A DNA stretch of 64,000 nucleotides from Caprella mutica (Eukaryota; Arthropoda; Malacostraca; Amphipoda; Caprellidae), in the NCBI GenBank assembly GCA_947561585.1, contig CANNZV010002512.1, positions 1-64,000 of the forward strand. Direction: 5' to 3'. Below, one piece after another: positions 37,701 through 46,164 of the stretch (positions are counted from its first letter, which is position 1; each line of letters begins with the position of its first letter). The translations under genes and the position numbers were made by a program. Below the pieces are notes generated by a model. It saw nothing but the letters and a program-made list of their open reading frames with translations, had not been told where the DNA came from and searched no databases.

Positions 37701-39770
37701 TCATGAAATACAGGTATAGCTCTTACAGAGGACGATTTTGAACTTCCAAGGATAAAAAATGGTTCGTTCTAACAGATTGCAGATCGCTACATCGACCACT
37801 TTAAATTATGTATCTTAACATATTTTTTATCCGTCTACCAATTGTATCTAGGTATTAAAATTTACAAAATTACAATCAACACTTAATGTATTGTTTTCAG
37901 ATTTTTTAAGTATTTTGATATAGGTGTAACTATTCTAAAATTCTATATTAGTTAGAATAGCTACAGTTATACCTACTGTATTATTTTGTACATTTATATA
38001 TGTAAGTCAAAGATATTGTACAGAGTGACACAAAAAAAGAGGGATGAAAGTAAACGCTTATAACTCAAAAAGTAGTACACTTAGAAAGATCAAATAAAAA
38101 TCACAAGATTGAGTATATCTTCAAGATACATTTAATAATAACAAATGCTCAAAATGGGCTCCCTGCTGCTCAATACACAAATTTATACGTTTCTCAAAAT
38201 TCGATATCACCGCACCCAGGATATCTTGATTCATTGATGAAATAATATCTTAGAAAGTATCTTTCAGGTTTTCGATAGTATCTGGCCTTCCTCTAAAAAT
38301 ATTTTCCTTTACATACTCGCTAAAAAAAATCCAAAGGAGTCATATCGGGAGACCTGGCTGGCCAAGGGACATCCATACGATGAGAAATGTTGTGGGTACC
38401 ACAACGATTTCTTTTTGTGCTGGCAATTAAAACTTTGTTGTTGCTTCGTTTCGATGAAACCATCGGTCCGAGTGAATGTCGGCAGTTCAAATAAGGTTTA
38501 ACATTTCAATTTCCGCGTCAGATGTTACTTTGCGTGCATTTACGTCTGGATCTTGAAAAAAAATATGGTCCAAAATCTCGGCTAAAACTAAGGCAGCACC
38601 ACACGGGTACATTAGGCGAGTGTAGAAATTTCTCGAAAATTCTGTCGGGCTTTGTTGGATTTCACATGCGGAAGTTTTGAGCATTTTTTATAGACCAAAT
38701 AAATATTGAAGATATACTCTATATCTTGTGGTTTTTTATTTGATATTTCTAAGTGTACTACTTTTTGAGTTAAAAGCGTTTACTTTCATCCCTCTTTTTT
38801 TGTGTCACGCTGTACTACAATAAGATACACTACTCTCGACAATTTCTATTTTCTCTGCTTGGTTTCAAAAGCGGGAACTAGAATTGAAATATAGTAAGGA
38901 CAATAGAGTTATGTTGTTTGTGTGACGTCATAACAGCAACACTCTAAAATCATGTTTAAGAAAATTGAAGAATGTAACATTATGAAAACTGTTTATTTAT
39001 TTTCATTGTAAGAAACAGTGATGAACCCATTCATATTATTCACACTACTTAACCTTAAATTTCTATTTATGTGTGTTGCCTTGTTGACGTCACTGTCACA
39101 AATCACTCGATTTGTGACAACAGCTCACAAAGCTTTACTCTTTAATACCTACCCTACTAGGAATACCAATATTGATAGGTTGCGACAATTGAGTGATTTG
39201 TGAATTGACATAAGCAAGGGAACAATTTTAAAGAGAAAATTAGGGGTTTAGCAATTAGCAAGTTAAATAATTTATTTAATATATATTTATGTATTATATT
39301 ATGAAATTCAAAAACTTTTTTTTTTTTACAAATTTACCTTCTTTAATTGTTTTAAATATGATTTTAGAGTGTTGCTGTTATGACGTCACGCACACAACAT
39401 ACCTTACAATATTTCAATTCTAGTTCCCGCTTTTGAAACAAGAAATTGGTGAGAGTAGTGTATCTTATTGTAGTATAATATCTTTGAGTAAGTTATATAA
39501 ATATTATAAGATATTCATTAAAATTTTCCTTCAATAATAATCTGAGATTGTTTACCTTCATTAGCGTTTCTTTGAAATGCTGTTAAACAAAACTTACAAA
39601 GTTTAACTCCAAACTAATAAATGTGACATTACAACAAACGCTGATAACATAGCGGACACTTTTTCGGTACTTGTACTGGGTGTTGTACGAGCTTTACCTT
39701 ATATTTAATAATAAAAAACTGTAATTACTATGGGTTTACGAAAGAATAAATTACTAATTGGCGACTCCAT
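31705..39770 (-). CDS. painless-like TRPA cation channel, 10 coding exons
   Basis: Exons (minus): 39770-39740 (tentative), 37508-37431, 35249-33932, 33772-33604, 33451-33224, 32529-32431, 32346-32183, 32104-32017, 31921-31844 and 31752-31705; about 766 aa. The N-terminal half has helical ankyrin-type repeats (residues ~90-270) and a conserved AAFDECI segment. Then come TM1 ~380-400, TM2 ~407-427, TM3 ~441-458, TM4 ~466-488, TM5 ~506-525, a pore helix PKSLVMATGEFDY (~550-562) and TM6 ~575-599 ending LTGIAVGDIQ, the TRPA hallmark. The C-terminus is a charged coiled coil. The family forms tetrameric, Ca2+-permeable plasma-membrane channels for heat, mechanical or chemical nociception. The ankyrin region looks short relative to TRPA1. 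Introns carry a pogo-like and a mariner-family element. Confidence 0.9.
31844..31921 (-). CDS. TRPA exon 9
   Basis: Encodes LLLVKSHLKDEKSKYEEIQ followed by KDFVNEM, between acceptor TTTCTCAG and donor ATG|GTAAGT. The 5' half matches exon 10 and the 3' half matches exon 8, so it is a duplication-born hybrid exon of 26 codons that keeps the frame. Confidence 0.85.
32017..32104 (-). CDS. TRPA exon 8
   Basis: Encodes RTFYHDKHQTKKQDIRNF followed by SEDIQKDFANEM. Acceptor CATTTCAG, donor ATG|GTAAGT; it enters at phase 2 and leaves at phase 0. Confidence 0.85.
32183..32346 (-). CDS. TRPA exon 7
   Basis: Encodes RFLRHFLKVNHVLKSKDRS onward to NDSTLSIL. Acceptor TTCAACAG, donor CTGAG|GTAGGA (phase 2). 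Cytoplasmic C-terminal domain. Confidence 0.85.
32431..32529 (-). CDS. TRPA exon 6
   Basis: Encodes AIKEEMVLNAMKARMLDIE onward to GKRIE, the amphipathic TRP-type helix after TM6. Acceptor TTTTTACAG, donor ATTGAG|GTGAAT. Confidence 0.88.
33224..33451 (-). CDS. TRPA exon 5 (pore and TM6)
   Basis: Encodes the pore helix SIPKSLVMATGEFDYSD, a short acidic loop, and TM6 running into LTGIAVGDIQ. Acceptor TTTTTCAAAAG, donor ATCCAG|GTAACT. 228 bp, phase 0 both ends. Confidence 0.93.
33604..33772 (-). CDS. TRPA exon 4 (TM4-TM5 linker, TM5)
   Basis: Acceptor ATCTTTTCCAG. It completes the serine codon of exon 3 and encodes YMFVRLIGNLPMFMRY through TM5 to EKSPGYI. I place the donor at ATT|GTGCGT because this gives the phase 0 required by exon 5. 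The stronger-looking CCAG|GTTATA (exon end 33612) would break the frame. Confidence 0.75.
33932..35249 (-). CDS. TRPA exon 3 (ankyrin region to TM4)
   Basis: A 1318 bp exon: acceptor TATGTTTTCAG, donor CTGCATC|GTAAGT. It carries the ankyrin-like region, the AAFDECI linker and TM1-TM4. An in-frame ATG sits 10 bp upstream inside the acceptor, but phase and the AG signal favour splicing from exon 2. A transposon end lies only 14 bp from the exon edge. Confidence 0.93.
35264..37148. mobile_element. pogo/mariner-superfamily element in TRPA intron 2, TA duplication
   Basis: CAGTAAAACTCCTGAGTTAT at 35264 is mirrored by ATAACTCAGGAGTTTCACTG ending 37148, with TA on both sides (35262-35263, 37149-37150). 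Subterminal words GAGTTATGAAG recur in both arms. It is non-coding; its core is mainly the minisatellite at 35590-36620. Confidence 0.85.
35590..36620. repeat. 16/18 bp minisatellite (AATACTCTATTATAGAAT)
   Basis: About 58 units alternating between 18 bp and a shorter 16 bp form lacking CT, with GAAT/GGAT variation, inside the pogo-like element. Frame-preserving stretches look like short ORFs but carry no gene. Confidence 0.95.
37431..37508 (-). CDS. TRPA exon 2
   Basis: Acceptor TATTTTTTCAG, donor GAGGAAG|GTGAGA. It encodes SDEISHTIIGIDQESIES onward to NIEE in phase 1-1. The acidic style continues into exon 3 (DEDILSEVV). Confidence 0.75.
37990..39495. repeat. long inverted-repeat (foldback-like) element in TRPA intron 1
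   Basis: Left arm pieces 37990-38020 and 38815-38960 together mirror 39355-39495 (GATATTRTACTACAATAAG; AGCGGGAACTAGAATTGAA; TGACGTCATAACAGCAACAC). The left arm was split by the mariner-family element at 38021-38812. The core contains a second small inversion (TCACAAATCACTCGA). Confidence 0.8.
38021..38812 (-). mobile_element. mariner-family element with 66 bp inverted ends, internally deleted
   Basis: Ends CAGAGTGACACAAAAAAAG and its mirror are about 66 bp long and flanked by TA (38019-38020, 38813-38814). The minus strand keeps WPA(R/S)-SP(D)-PL(D)FFL-like words near 38345, followed by ENIF-GRPDTIEN-like residues, which resemble the C-terminal DDE_3/mariner block. The rest is degraded. The transposase is not functional. 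Confidence 0.8.
39740..39770 (-). CDS. TRPA exon 1, candidate start
   Basis: A spliced-looking 5' exon starts at 39805 after acceptor CATTTTGCAG, with ATG at 39770 encoding MESPISNLFF and donor TTTC|GTAAAC in phase 1, which fits exon 2. The donor is weak and nothing independent confirms it. Another upstream exon could supply the start. Confidence 0.4.
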
Positions 39771-40186
39771 ATCCGTTTCCTTCTACTATTCAGCAGCGTA
39801 GCGTTCTGCAAAATGAGAAAATAAAGTTTGATTAATATTTAGTTTACCTACAACTGCTTACATCTTTGATAATTAACCTTAACAAAACTTTTAACTTGTA
39901 TGACATTTCTTCAGTGCAGATTATTTTTTCATAAATGAAATTTCCAATAGCTTCGTTCAATTTTACTCAACCCTCGCAATATTCCTCAAATTCAATAATA
40001 CTAAAAAGAAATTAAACTGATTCTATTTTGTCAATTTGTCGCATGGAAAAATCATTCCTTTTACATATTGGGCCATCGTCACATATATTTTTTTTTTTTG
40101 GCACACTCACCGGGATCAGTGTAAATGCATCGCATGGTAATTTCATCGCAGGTAAATAATTCATCGCATAGTCAATCATCGGTGAC

Positions 40187-41910
40187 CAGAGATGGGCGAA
40201 AAGTACATCGAAAGTACTTAAGTACTAAGTACAAGTACTCGTAAATCAATGTACTTGAAGTAGTTGCCCAAGTACTCAAATAAAAAAGTACTTTCAAAGT
40301 TCAAGTACCAAGTACTTTTTAAAGTACTTTCAAGTACCAAGTACATTTACTATACAATTTAAAAACTAATAAATTATACTGTTAACTCTGATAGTACATC
40401 TTCTCAGTGACTTTTTTCTATGATAGTACATCATCACAGTGACTCTTTTCTCTGATAGTACATCATCACAGTGACTCTTTTCTCTGATAGTACATCTTCT
40501 CAGTGACTTTTTTCTATGATAGTACATCATCACAGTGACTCTTTTCTCTGATAGTACATCATCACAGTGACTCTTTTCTCTGATAGTACATCATCATAGT
40601 GACTCTTTTCTCTGGTAGTACATCATCACAGTGACTCTTTTCTCTGATAGTTCATCAACACAGTGATTCTTTTCTCTGATAGTACAACATCACAGTGACT
40701 CTTTTCTCTGGTAGTACATCATCATAGTGACTCTTTTCTCTGGTAGTACATCATCACAGTGACTCTTTTCTCTGATAGTTCATCAACACAGTGATTCTTT
40801 TCTCTGATAGTACAACATCACAGTGACTCTTTTCTCTGGTAGTACATCATCACAGTGACTTTTTTCTCTGGTAGTACATCATCACAGTGACTCTTTTCTC
40901 TGATAGTTCATCAACACAGTGATTCTTTTCTCTGATAGTACGTCATCACAGTGACTTTTCTCTGATAGTACATCATCACAGTGACTTTTCTCTGATAGTA
41001 CATCATCACAGTGACTCTTTTCTCTGATAGTACATCATCACAGTGACTCTTTTCTCTGATAGTACATCATCACAGTGACTCTTTTCTCTGACAGTACACC
41101 ATCACAGTGACTCTTTTCTCTGATAGTACATCATCATAGTGACTTTTCTCTGATAGTACATCAACACAGTGACTCTTTTCTCTGATAGTTCATCATCACA
41201 GTGACTCTTTTCTCTGATAGTACATCATCACAGTGACTCTTTTCTCTGATAGTACATCATCACAATGACTCTTTTCTCTGATATTACATCATCACAGTGA
41301 CTCTTTACTCCGATAGTACATCATCACAGTGACTCTTTTCATCACAGCGACTCACTGTACACGTCCACATGCTTATAATTCGTCAATGAATTTGGCAAAT
41401 ATTGGTTGTGATATCTAGGTATCACAAAATAATTATATGCAATGTACTTAAATTGGTCAATATAACTCATAGTCTCATATACATGATTGTATGTCAGAAT
41501 ATATAAATATTCACAGTCACATAAAAGTATACAATGTCTTACATTCTTGGTTTTCGATTTTACTGTTTGAAAAAGTTTTCAATTTTACTGCTTGACAAAC
41601 AATTTTCCAACATGTTGGACCTCTTCAAACTCTAGTTTTTATCCAGTTGCTGTAAATACAGTTTTGATGAGAAAAAGAATTAATTTCGTAGAGATTTTAG
41701 AACTAATCTTTTAAAATCTCTTGACTGAAAGGAAAAAATGTACTTTGCAAAGTACTTTTTACTTGGAAAGTAACAAGTACTTGTAAAAAGTACTTCTAAG
41801 TACTTATTCAAAGTACTTTTTAGAAAGTACTTCAAGTAGTACTTGAAGTACTTTTTTGTTACTTAGTACTTTTACTTGGTACTTGGTAAGTACTTTCCCG
41901 CCCATCTCTG
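40187..41910. mobile_element. non-autonomous hAT element with 8 bp target duplication
   Basis: Ends CAGAGATGGGCG and CGCCCATCTCTG, the classic hAT terminal inverted repeat, flanked by the perfect duplication TCGGTGAC (40179-40186, 41911-41918). Both subterminal regions are packed with AAGTACTT words, likely transposase-binding repeats. The interior is the 32 bp minisatellite. No transposase. Confidence 0.95.
40385..41345. repeat. 32 bp minisatellite inside the hAT element
   Basis: About 30 copies of a unit combining CTCTGATAGTACATCATC and ACAGTGACTCTTTT, with 30 bp deletion variants and TTCATCAAC variants that recur as blocks. Confidence 0.95.
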
Positions 41911-42669
41911 TCGGTGACATATAACAGGAAGGTAGATAATACAAATAATAGAAAGTTAAATAATAGAAAAGAATAAGATATGATTTTTTAGAAAAAGACA
42001 TTAATTATAACGTTACAAATAATATATGGATATGTTGCTAAAGCAAACCGTTAATATTAAAAATTAAATTCTATCGTTACAACTGCACAAAAAATATATC
42101 TAAATTACTTTTAAAAAGATAAATTGTAATCAATACCTCTCAATTAATTAGAAAACCTGGTTCCCATTTACTGAGGCAATTATGCTTTGCTGATCATATT
42201 TTCAAAGAGGTGTAGCATTTACAGTTATGTTGTTCTTCAAACTATGAGTAGCTAGATAAATTCGTAGTTTGAGAAATAATATAAATTTAAATTAAAGAAA
42301 AATTTACATAACTGTACAATGTAATTTCTCACACGTTAATTTTTTTAAATTATAGAGTAATTGTATGATATACATATGAAAATTATATGATATTCTATTA
42401 CTAAAAATTAAATCATTTTAAGTAACACTAGCATCACAGATTCGTACAAACAAGTTACCCTAATCCAGCGAAAAGTAAAGTAAGGTTTGCAATTATTTGC
42501 AAAGAGTTTATTTAAGTTTAACAATTTAATTTTATACTGTACCATGCTTTGAATTTACCATGCGATGAATTTACAATGCAATGAATTTACCTTGCGATTT
42601 ATTTACCGACGACGAATTTACTGTAATGAATTTATCAGCGTTGAATGTATAACGTATACCCACTCACCG

Positions 42670-43082
42670 TGTTTGGTTTCAGATTAACTTCTAGTTTCCA
42701 AAAACAAGAACCTGCACTGATAATATCTTTAGAGCTTCTGGCAAGTGAGATCCGATAGTAGTACGTATTTATATGATTTGACACCTCAGAAAAGATAAGA
42801 TTTACGCATAGCTATCAGTAAAGTAGGTAACATTGTACAATGTTGCTATATCAAATACATGTATATTTGAATTAATCACAGTGATTTATGAATTTTTTTG
42901 CCGCTTATCGAAATATTTCACCCTACTTATTTGTTTATAAACATATTTATAGGTTACAAAGTTTTAATTTAAATTTTTTAGGTCTTTATGCTGATATTTT
43001 TTGTTTCCATGCAGCTTTAGAATAATACGCAGTGAATTATTGTTTTTATTAATATCTTTGTTATAAATAAATAGACATTTAT
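42670..43082. other. unassigned DNA upstream of the TRPA gene
   Basis: No feature recognised. Confidence 0.35.
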
Positions 43083-43285
43083 TAAAAATAAAATTTAAAT
43101 TTTTATTATTTTCAAATCTAAATAAAATATAAATTTCTATTATTTTCAAATCTAAATAAAATTTAAATTTCTATTATTTTCAAATCTAAATAAAATTTAA
43201 ATTTCTATTATTTTCAAATCTAAATAAAATTTAAATTTCTATTATTTTCAAATCTAAATAAAATTTAAATTTCTATTATTTTCAA
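43083..43285. repeat. 34 bp AT-rich tandem repeat, ~6 copies
   Basis: Unit AAATTTCTATTATTTTCAAAT followed by CTAAATAAAATTT. The sequence just after it (43290-43345, GAGACCAATTTTAAA) also occurs at 50890-50972, marking a dispersed repeat. Confidence 0.9.
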
Positions 43286-43346
43286 TACTTACAAATTGTC
43301 GCCATGCACCGAGACCAATTTTAAATATCTACAAGCATTACAATTA

Positions 43347-43560
43347 GGGTTAGTTCAGAATTATCGGTCAGTACTACAACATATAAGAGAAAGCAATATA
43401 AAAATCATTATTATTACACAGTGTTATGTAATACTTCTACATATATCACTGTGAAATAAATAAAGAATAGCACTGTGTAGTGTGTAATAATAATAAATTA
43501 ATATTGTTTTTTCTTATATGTCCGAAGATGTAGTACTGACCGATAACTCGGAACTTACCG
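43347..43560. repeat. 214 bp palindromic MITE with TA duplication (family copy 2)
   Basis: Same ends and centre as 16728-16948 (GGTTAGTTCAGAATTATCGG; ACACAGTG core), flanked by TA at 43345-43346 and 43561-43562. The left arm lacks ~13 bp (CTTCGGT region) present in copy 1. Confidence 0.8.
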
Positions 43561-43562
43561 TA

Positions 43563-44385
43563 GTAAATTTTAGAGATGTGAAATCTTAAAATTCTCTTGT
43601 CTTTTTCATTTTATTACACCGATTGCACAAAGTATACCTACCGAAGTAGGTAGTTTCAGTTGGTACTATTATTAAATGTTTATCTTTACCAGAAGTTGCT
43701 CAATATCAATTTTATTAAAATATTCGTCGGTGGATTTCAAAGGATATTTATCAATTGTTTCATTGAGAATCATAAATGTTCTACGATTTACAACCCAATA
43801 TACCAAGGTATTAAAAAACTCACCTTCAGGTTTTATTGTAGATATAGTGAATGATGCCTTTTAATTTCTATTCCATGTCATGTTGGAGTTTCTCCATTTT
43901 AGAAGTTGTCCTAACTTCAAAAGGATGCTAAGACGCACAATTAATTTTGAACGAAAAATAAAACCATCATAAACATAATAATAATATTGAAATAACTTTA
44001 CCTATATGATTAGGTCATGTTAAGAATAGATGTTCGCATTCACTGCCCATGTAATCTTTATTGGGTACTGGCATATAATAAACCAACACCAAATTTATGA
44101 ATTATTTGAACTATTATTTCTAAGTGTGAATGTAACGAACGTTTGGATTATCTGTAAAACTTATTCAACATTTCGATTGTTCAAAAAATATTTTTTGTGA
44201 AGATAATATCCATGCAGCCTATGTTATATTCATTTAAGTTCAATTACATAATAACTTAAAGTAGTACACGTATATGTTTCGGATCAGCAGAATTTTTATC
44301 CAAAGGTCCTTAAAATTTACGTATTTATAATAACTTTTTTGAATTAGCATTTGAATTAGAGGATACATTCTATAATATGATTATA
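43563..44385. other. unassigned intergenic DNA
   Basis: AT-rich, no recognisable feature. Confidence 0.35.
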
Positions 44386-44699
44386 GGCAGACCCCGCTTT
44401 AAGTAGACCCCGCTTTTATAACAGGACGACTTAAAACGGAGTTGACCCCGAGCTTACTTACATCAGTTGTACCAGAAAATTATAGTTAAACAATTTTATT
44501 TACAATTACATTGAAGGAAGGATACAAAATATGGTACATAGTACTAGAGTACCGTTCAAATTTTCTTTGAATTTTGTTAATAGAAAATGGAAAAATTGGA
44601 GTAACAATGCTAAACTTAAAGTGGGGTCTCCTCCGCTTTAAGTTAAATTTTTTAAATTAAAGTGAGGTGCGAATTTTGACTTAAAGCGTGGCATGCCTG
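44386..44699. mobile_element. Tigger/pogo-like MITE
   Basis: Left GGCAGACCCCGCTTTAAG (initial CA apparently lost) mirrors right CTTAAAGCGTGGCATGCCTG, next to TA. Internal copies of CCCCGCTTTAAG repeat in both arms. Related by its end to 2687-3464. Confidence 0.7.
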
Positions 44700-44701
44700 T
44701 A

Positions 44702-45474
44702 TATATATTTCAAAATCATCAAGTACTTTATTTCCCCATTTTGTAATAGATCTGAATGGTGATTTTTATAATACATTCCCATTTTTATATAAAAAATAGA
44801 ATAGTGATAGTTATATATTAGGTTGAAAAATATTATTGTAATTCATACCATGACTTAAAATTGTTAGAAAAAATTAACTAAGAGCTAAAATTACGGCAAA
44901 TGAGAACAATAGTTGAGTTACTTTATTAATCTCTGAATATCCATCAACACGTTTTATTCAATGTAATTCACATCTGTTATCGGTTATCAACTTGCATCTT
45001 TTTAAATACAGGCTTAGATTTACTTTTATATTTGAAATAAGATATTCATAAATGCAATTGAACTTATTACTAATAATATAATGGAAATAATATATATTTT
45101 TGTTCCGATATATTGAGTTTCTTGATCTATATTTTCTTATATCAAATTCAGAAATTAATGACGAATTATATTTAATGTTCAATAAAATAACTAATTAAAA
45201 TCGTATACATTTTATTAAAATTCTTTATAATACCTCTAACCTAAATATTTACAATTTAATATTCATATTATATACATCTTAATATCAATCAATAAAACTA
45301 ATAAAACAATCCAAAAAATAATGTACTAACAATTATATATTTCTAATAAATGAATAAACATGAAATGCGATACTGTTTTTTAGATAGTATTATAAAAAAG
45401 ATATTATCTTATTTAAAAATCAAAAACTTGAATTAATTATCGTTGTAAACTTGTCATTAATTGCAATAAACCGG
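44702..45474. other. unassigned intergenic DNA
   Basis: Extremely AT-rich. No gene or repeat structure identified. Confidence 0.35.
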
Positions 45475-45476
45475 TA

Positions 45477-45973
45477 AAGGCAGCGCTGTTCCAAAACAGC
45501 TTATTGGCGAAATATTCCTATGTTATTCGTACGGGGATAAAAAATGAATTTCATTAACATCTGTATAGCTGACGATATGCTGAATCTTGGAGAATTTTAA
45601 TTTGACAATAGGATACCTAATATCTAGAACTGCATTCATTGCTGAAAAGTCACTTGAAATAAAAGAGTTATGTAAGATGTTTTCTATGGTTGTTTTGGTA
45701 GAGACGAGCATAAGGAGCGCACAACCTATCAAAACGACAGGCACTGAGCCACTGATGTCAAAACTAGATCAGAATTCAGAACTAGTCTTAAATAACTCAT
45801 AACTTCTTATTCATAAATAATTTCAATAATCTAAAAATAATAAATTAAAAGTATCCAAGATTACGTAAATCTTCAGCTATACAGATGTTAATGAACCTCA
45901 TTTTTATCCTCGTACGAAAAAATAAATAGTAATGTTTCGCTGATAAAAGCGGAGTTTAGAACGGCGCTACCTT
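45477..45973. mobile_element. inverted-repeat element abutting the Ly6-B 3' end
   Basis: AAGGCAGCGCTGTTCCAAAA at the left mirrors the right end (AAGGTAGCGCCGTTCTAAA inverted). Arms of ~105 bp include CATTAACATCTGTATAGCTGA, and TA flanks each side. A hydrophobic open frame inside it (45744-45523, minus) is therefore element DNA, not an alternative Ly6 tail. Confidence 0.8.
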
Positions 45974-45977
45974 TATT
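45972..45977 (-). promoter_or_regulatory. candidate polyadenylation signal AATAAA of Ly6-B
   Basis: The first AATAAA downstream of the Ly6-B stop codon, about 70 bp away. It straddles the host/element junction at 45973-45975, so part of the hexamer is contributed by the element end. Confidence 0.45.
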
Positions 45978-46044
45978 TTAGTGGTCTACATACAAAACTG
46001 AGTGGTGTTGCGATGGTTACTCATTACTAATTGTGGTGATGTGT

Positions 46045-46164
46045 TCACATCACTAGAGTGGTTACCCTCATCACTCCCAATGACAGTACCATTGGTATCA
46101 TCACACTCACTGAAGTCACACTAGCAGAGTTACAACCGTCTGTGTCACAGGTACACACCTCTAC
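46045..46164 (-). CDS. Ly6-B exon 4 (last coding exon)
   Basis: Acceptor CTTCATCAG. It encodes VEVCTCDTDGCNSASVTSV, then a hydrophobic tail to TGA. A perfect internal donor-like TCA|GTGAGT exists, but no in-frame partner exon was found. Confidence 0.9.
   Translation of the reverse strand, partial: VEVCTCDTDGCNSASVTSVSVMIPMVLSLGVMRVTTLVM

Larger units (their letters stand above)
40112..42660. mobile_element. microrepeat-ended element 2 (CGATGAATTTACCATG words), split by a hAT insertion
   Basis: Begins GGGATCAGTGTAAATGCATCG and ends with the complement of GGTATACGTTATACATTC. It is flanked by a perfect 8 bp duplication CACTCACC (40104-40111, 42661-42668). The left end has four words like ATTCATCGCATAG; the right end has about seven inverted ones (GCGATGAATTTACC). 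Without the nested hAT element it is about 817 bp. No coding sequence. Confidence 0.8.

Noticed and set aside
45523..45744. Hydrophobic frame starting MPVVLIGCALLMLVS, considered as an alternative Ly6-B C-terminal exon
   Set aside because: It lies entirely inside the inverted-repeat element 45477-45973, and no acceptor gives the right phase with the Ly6-B donors.
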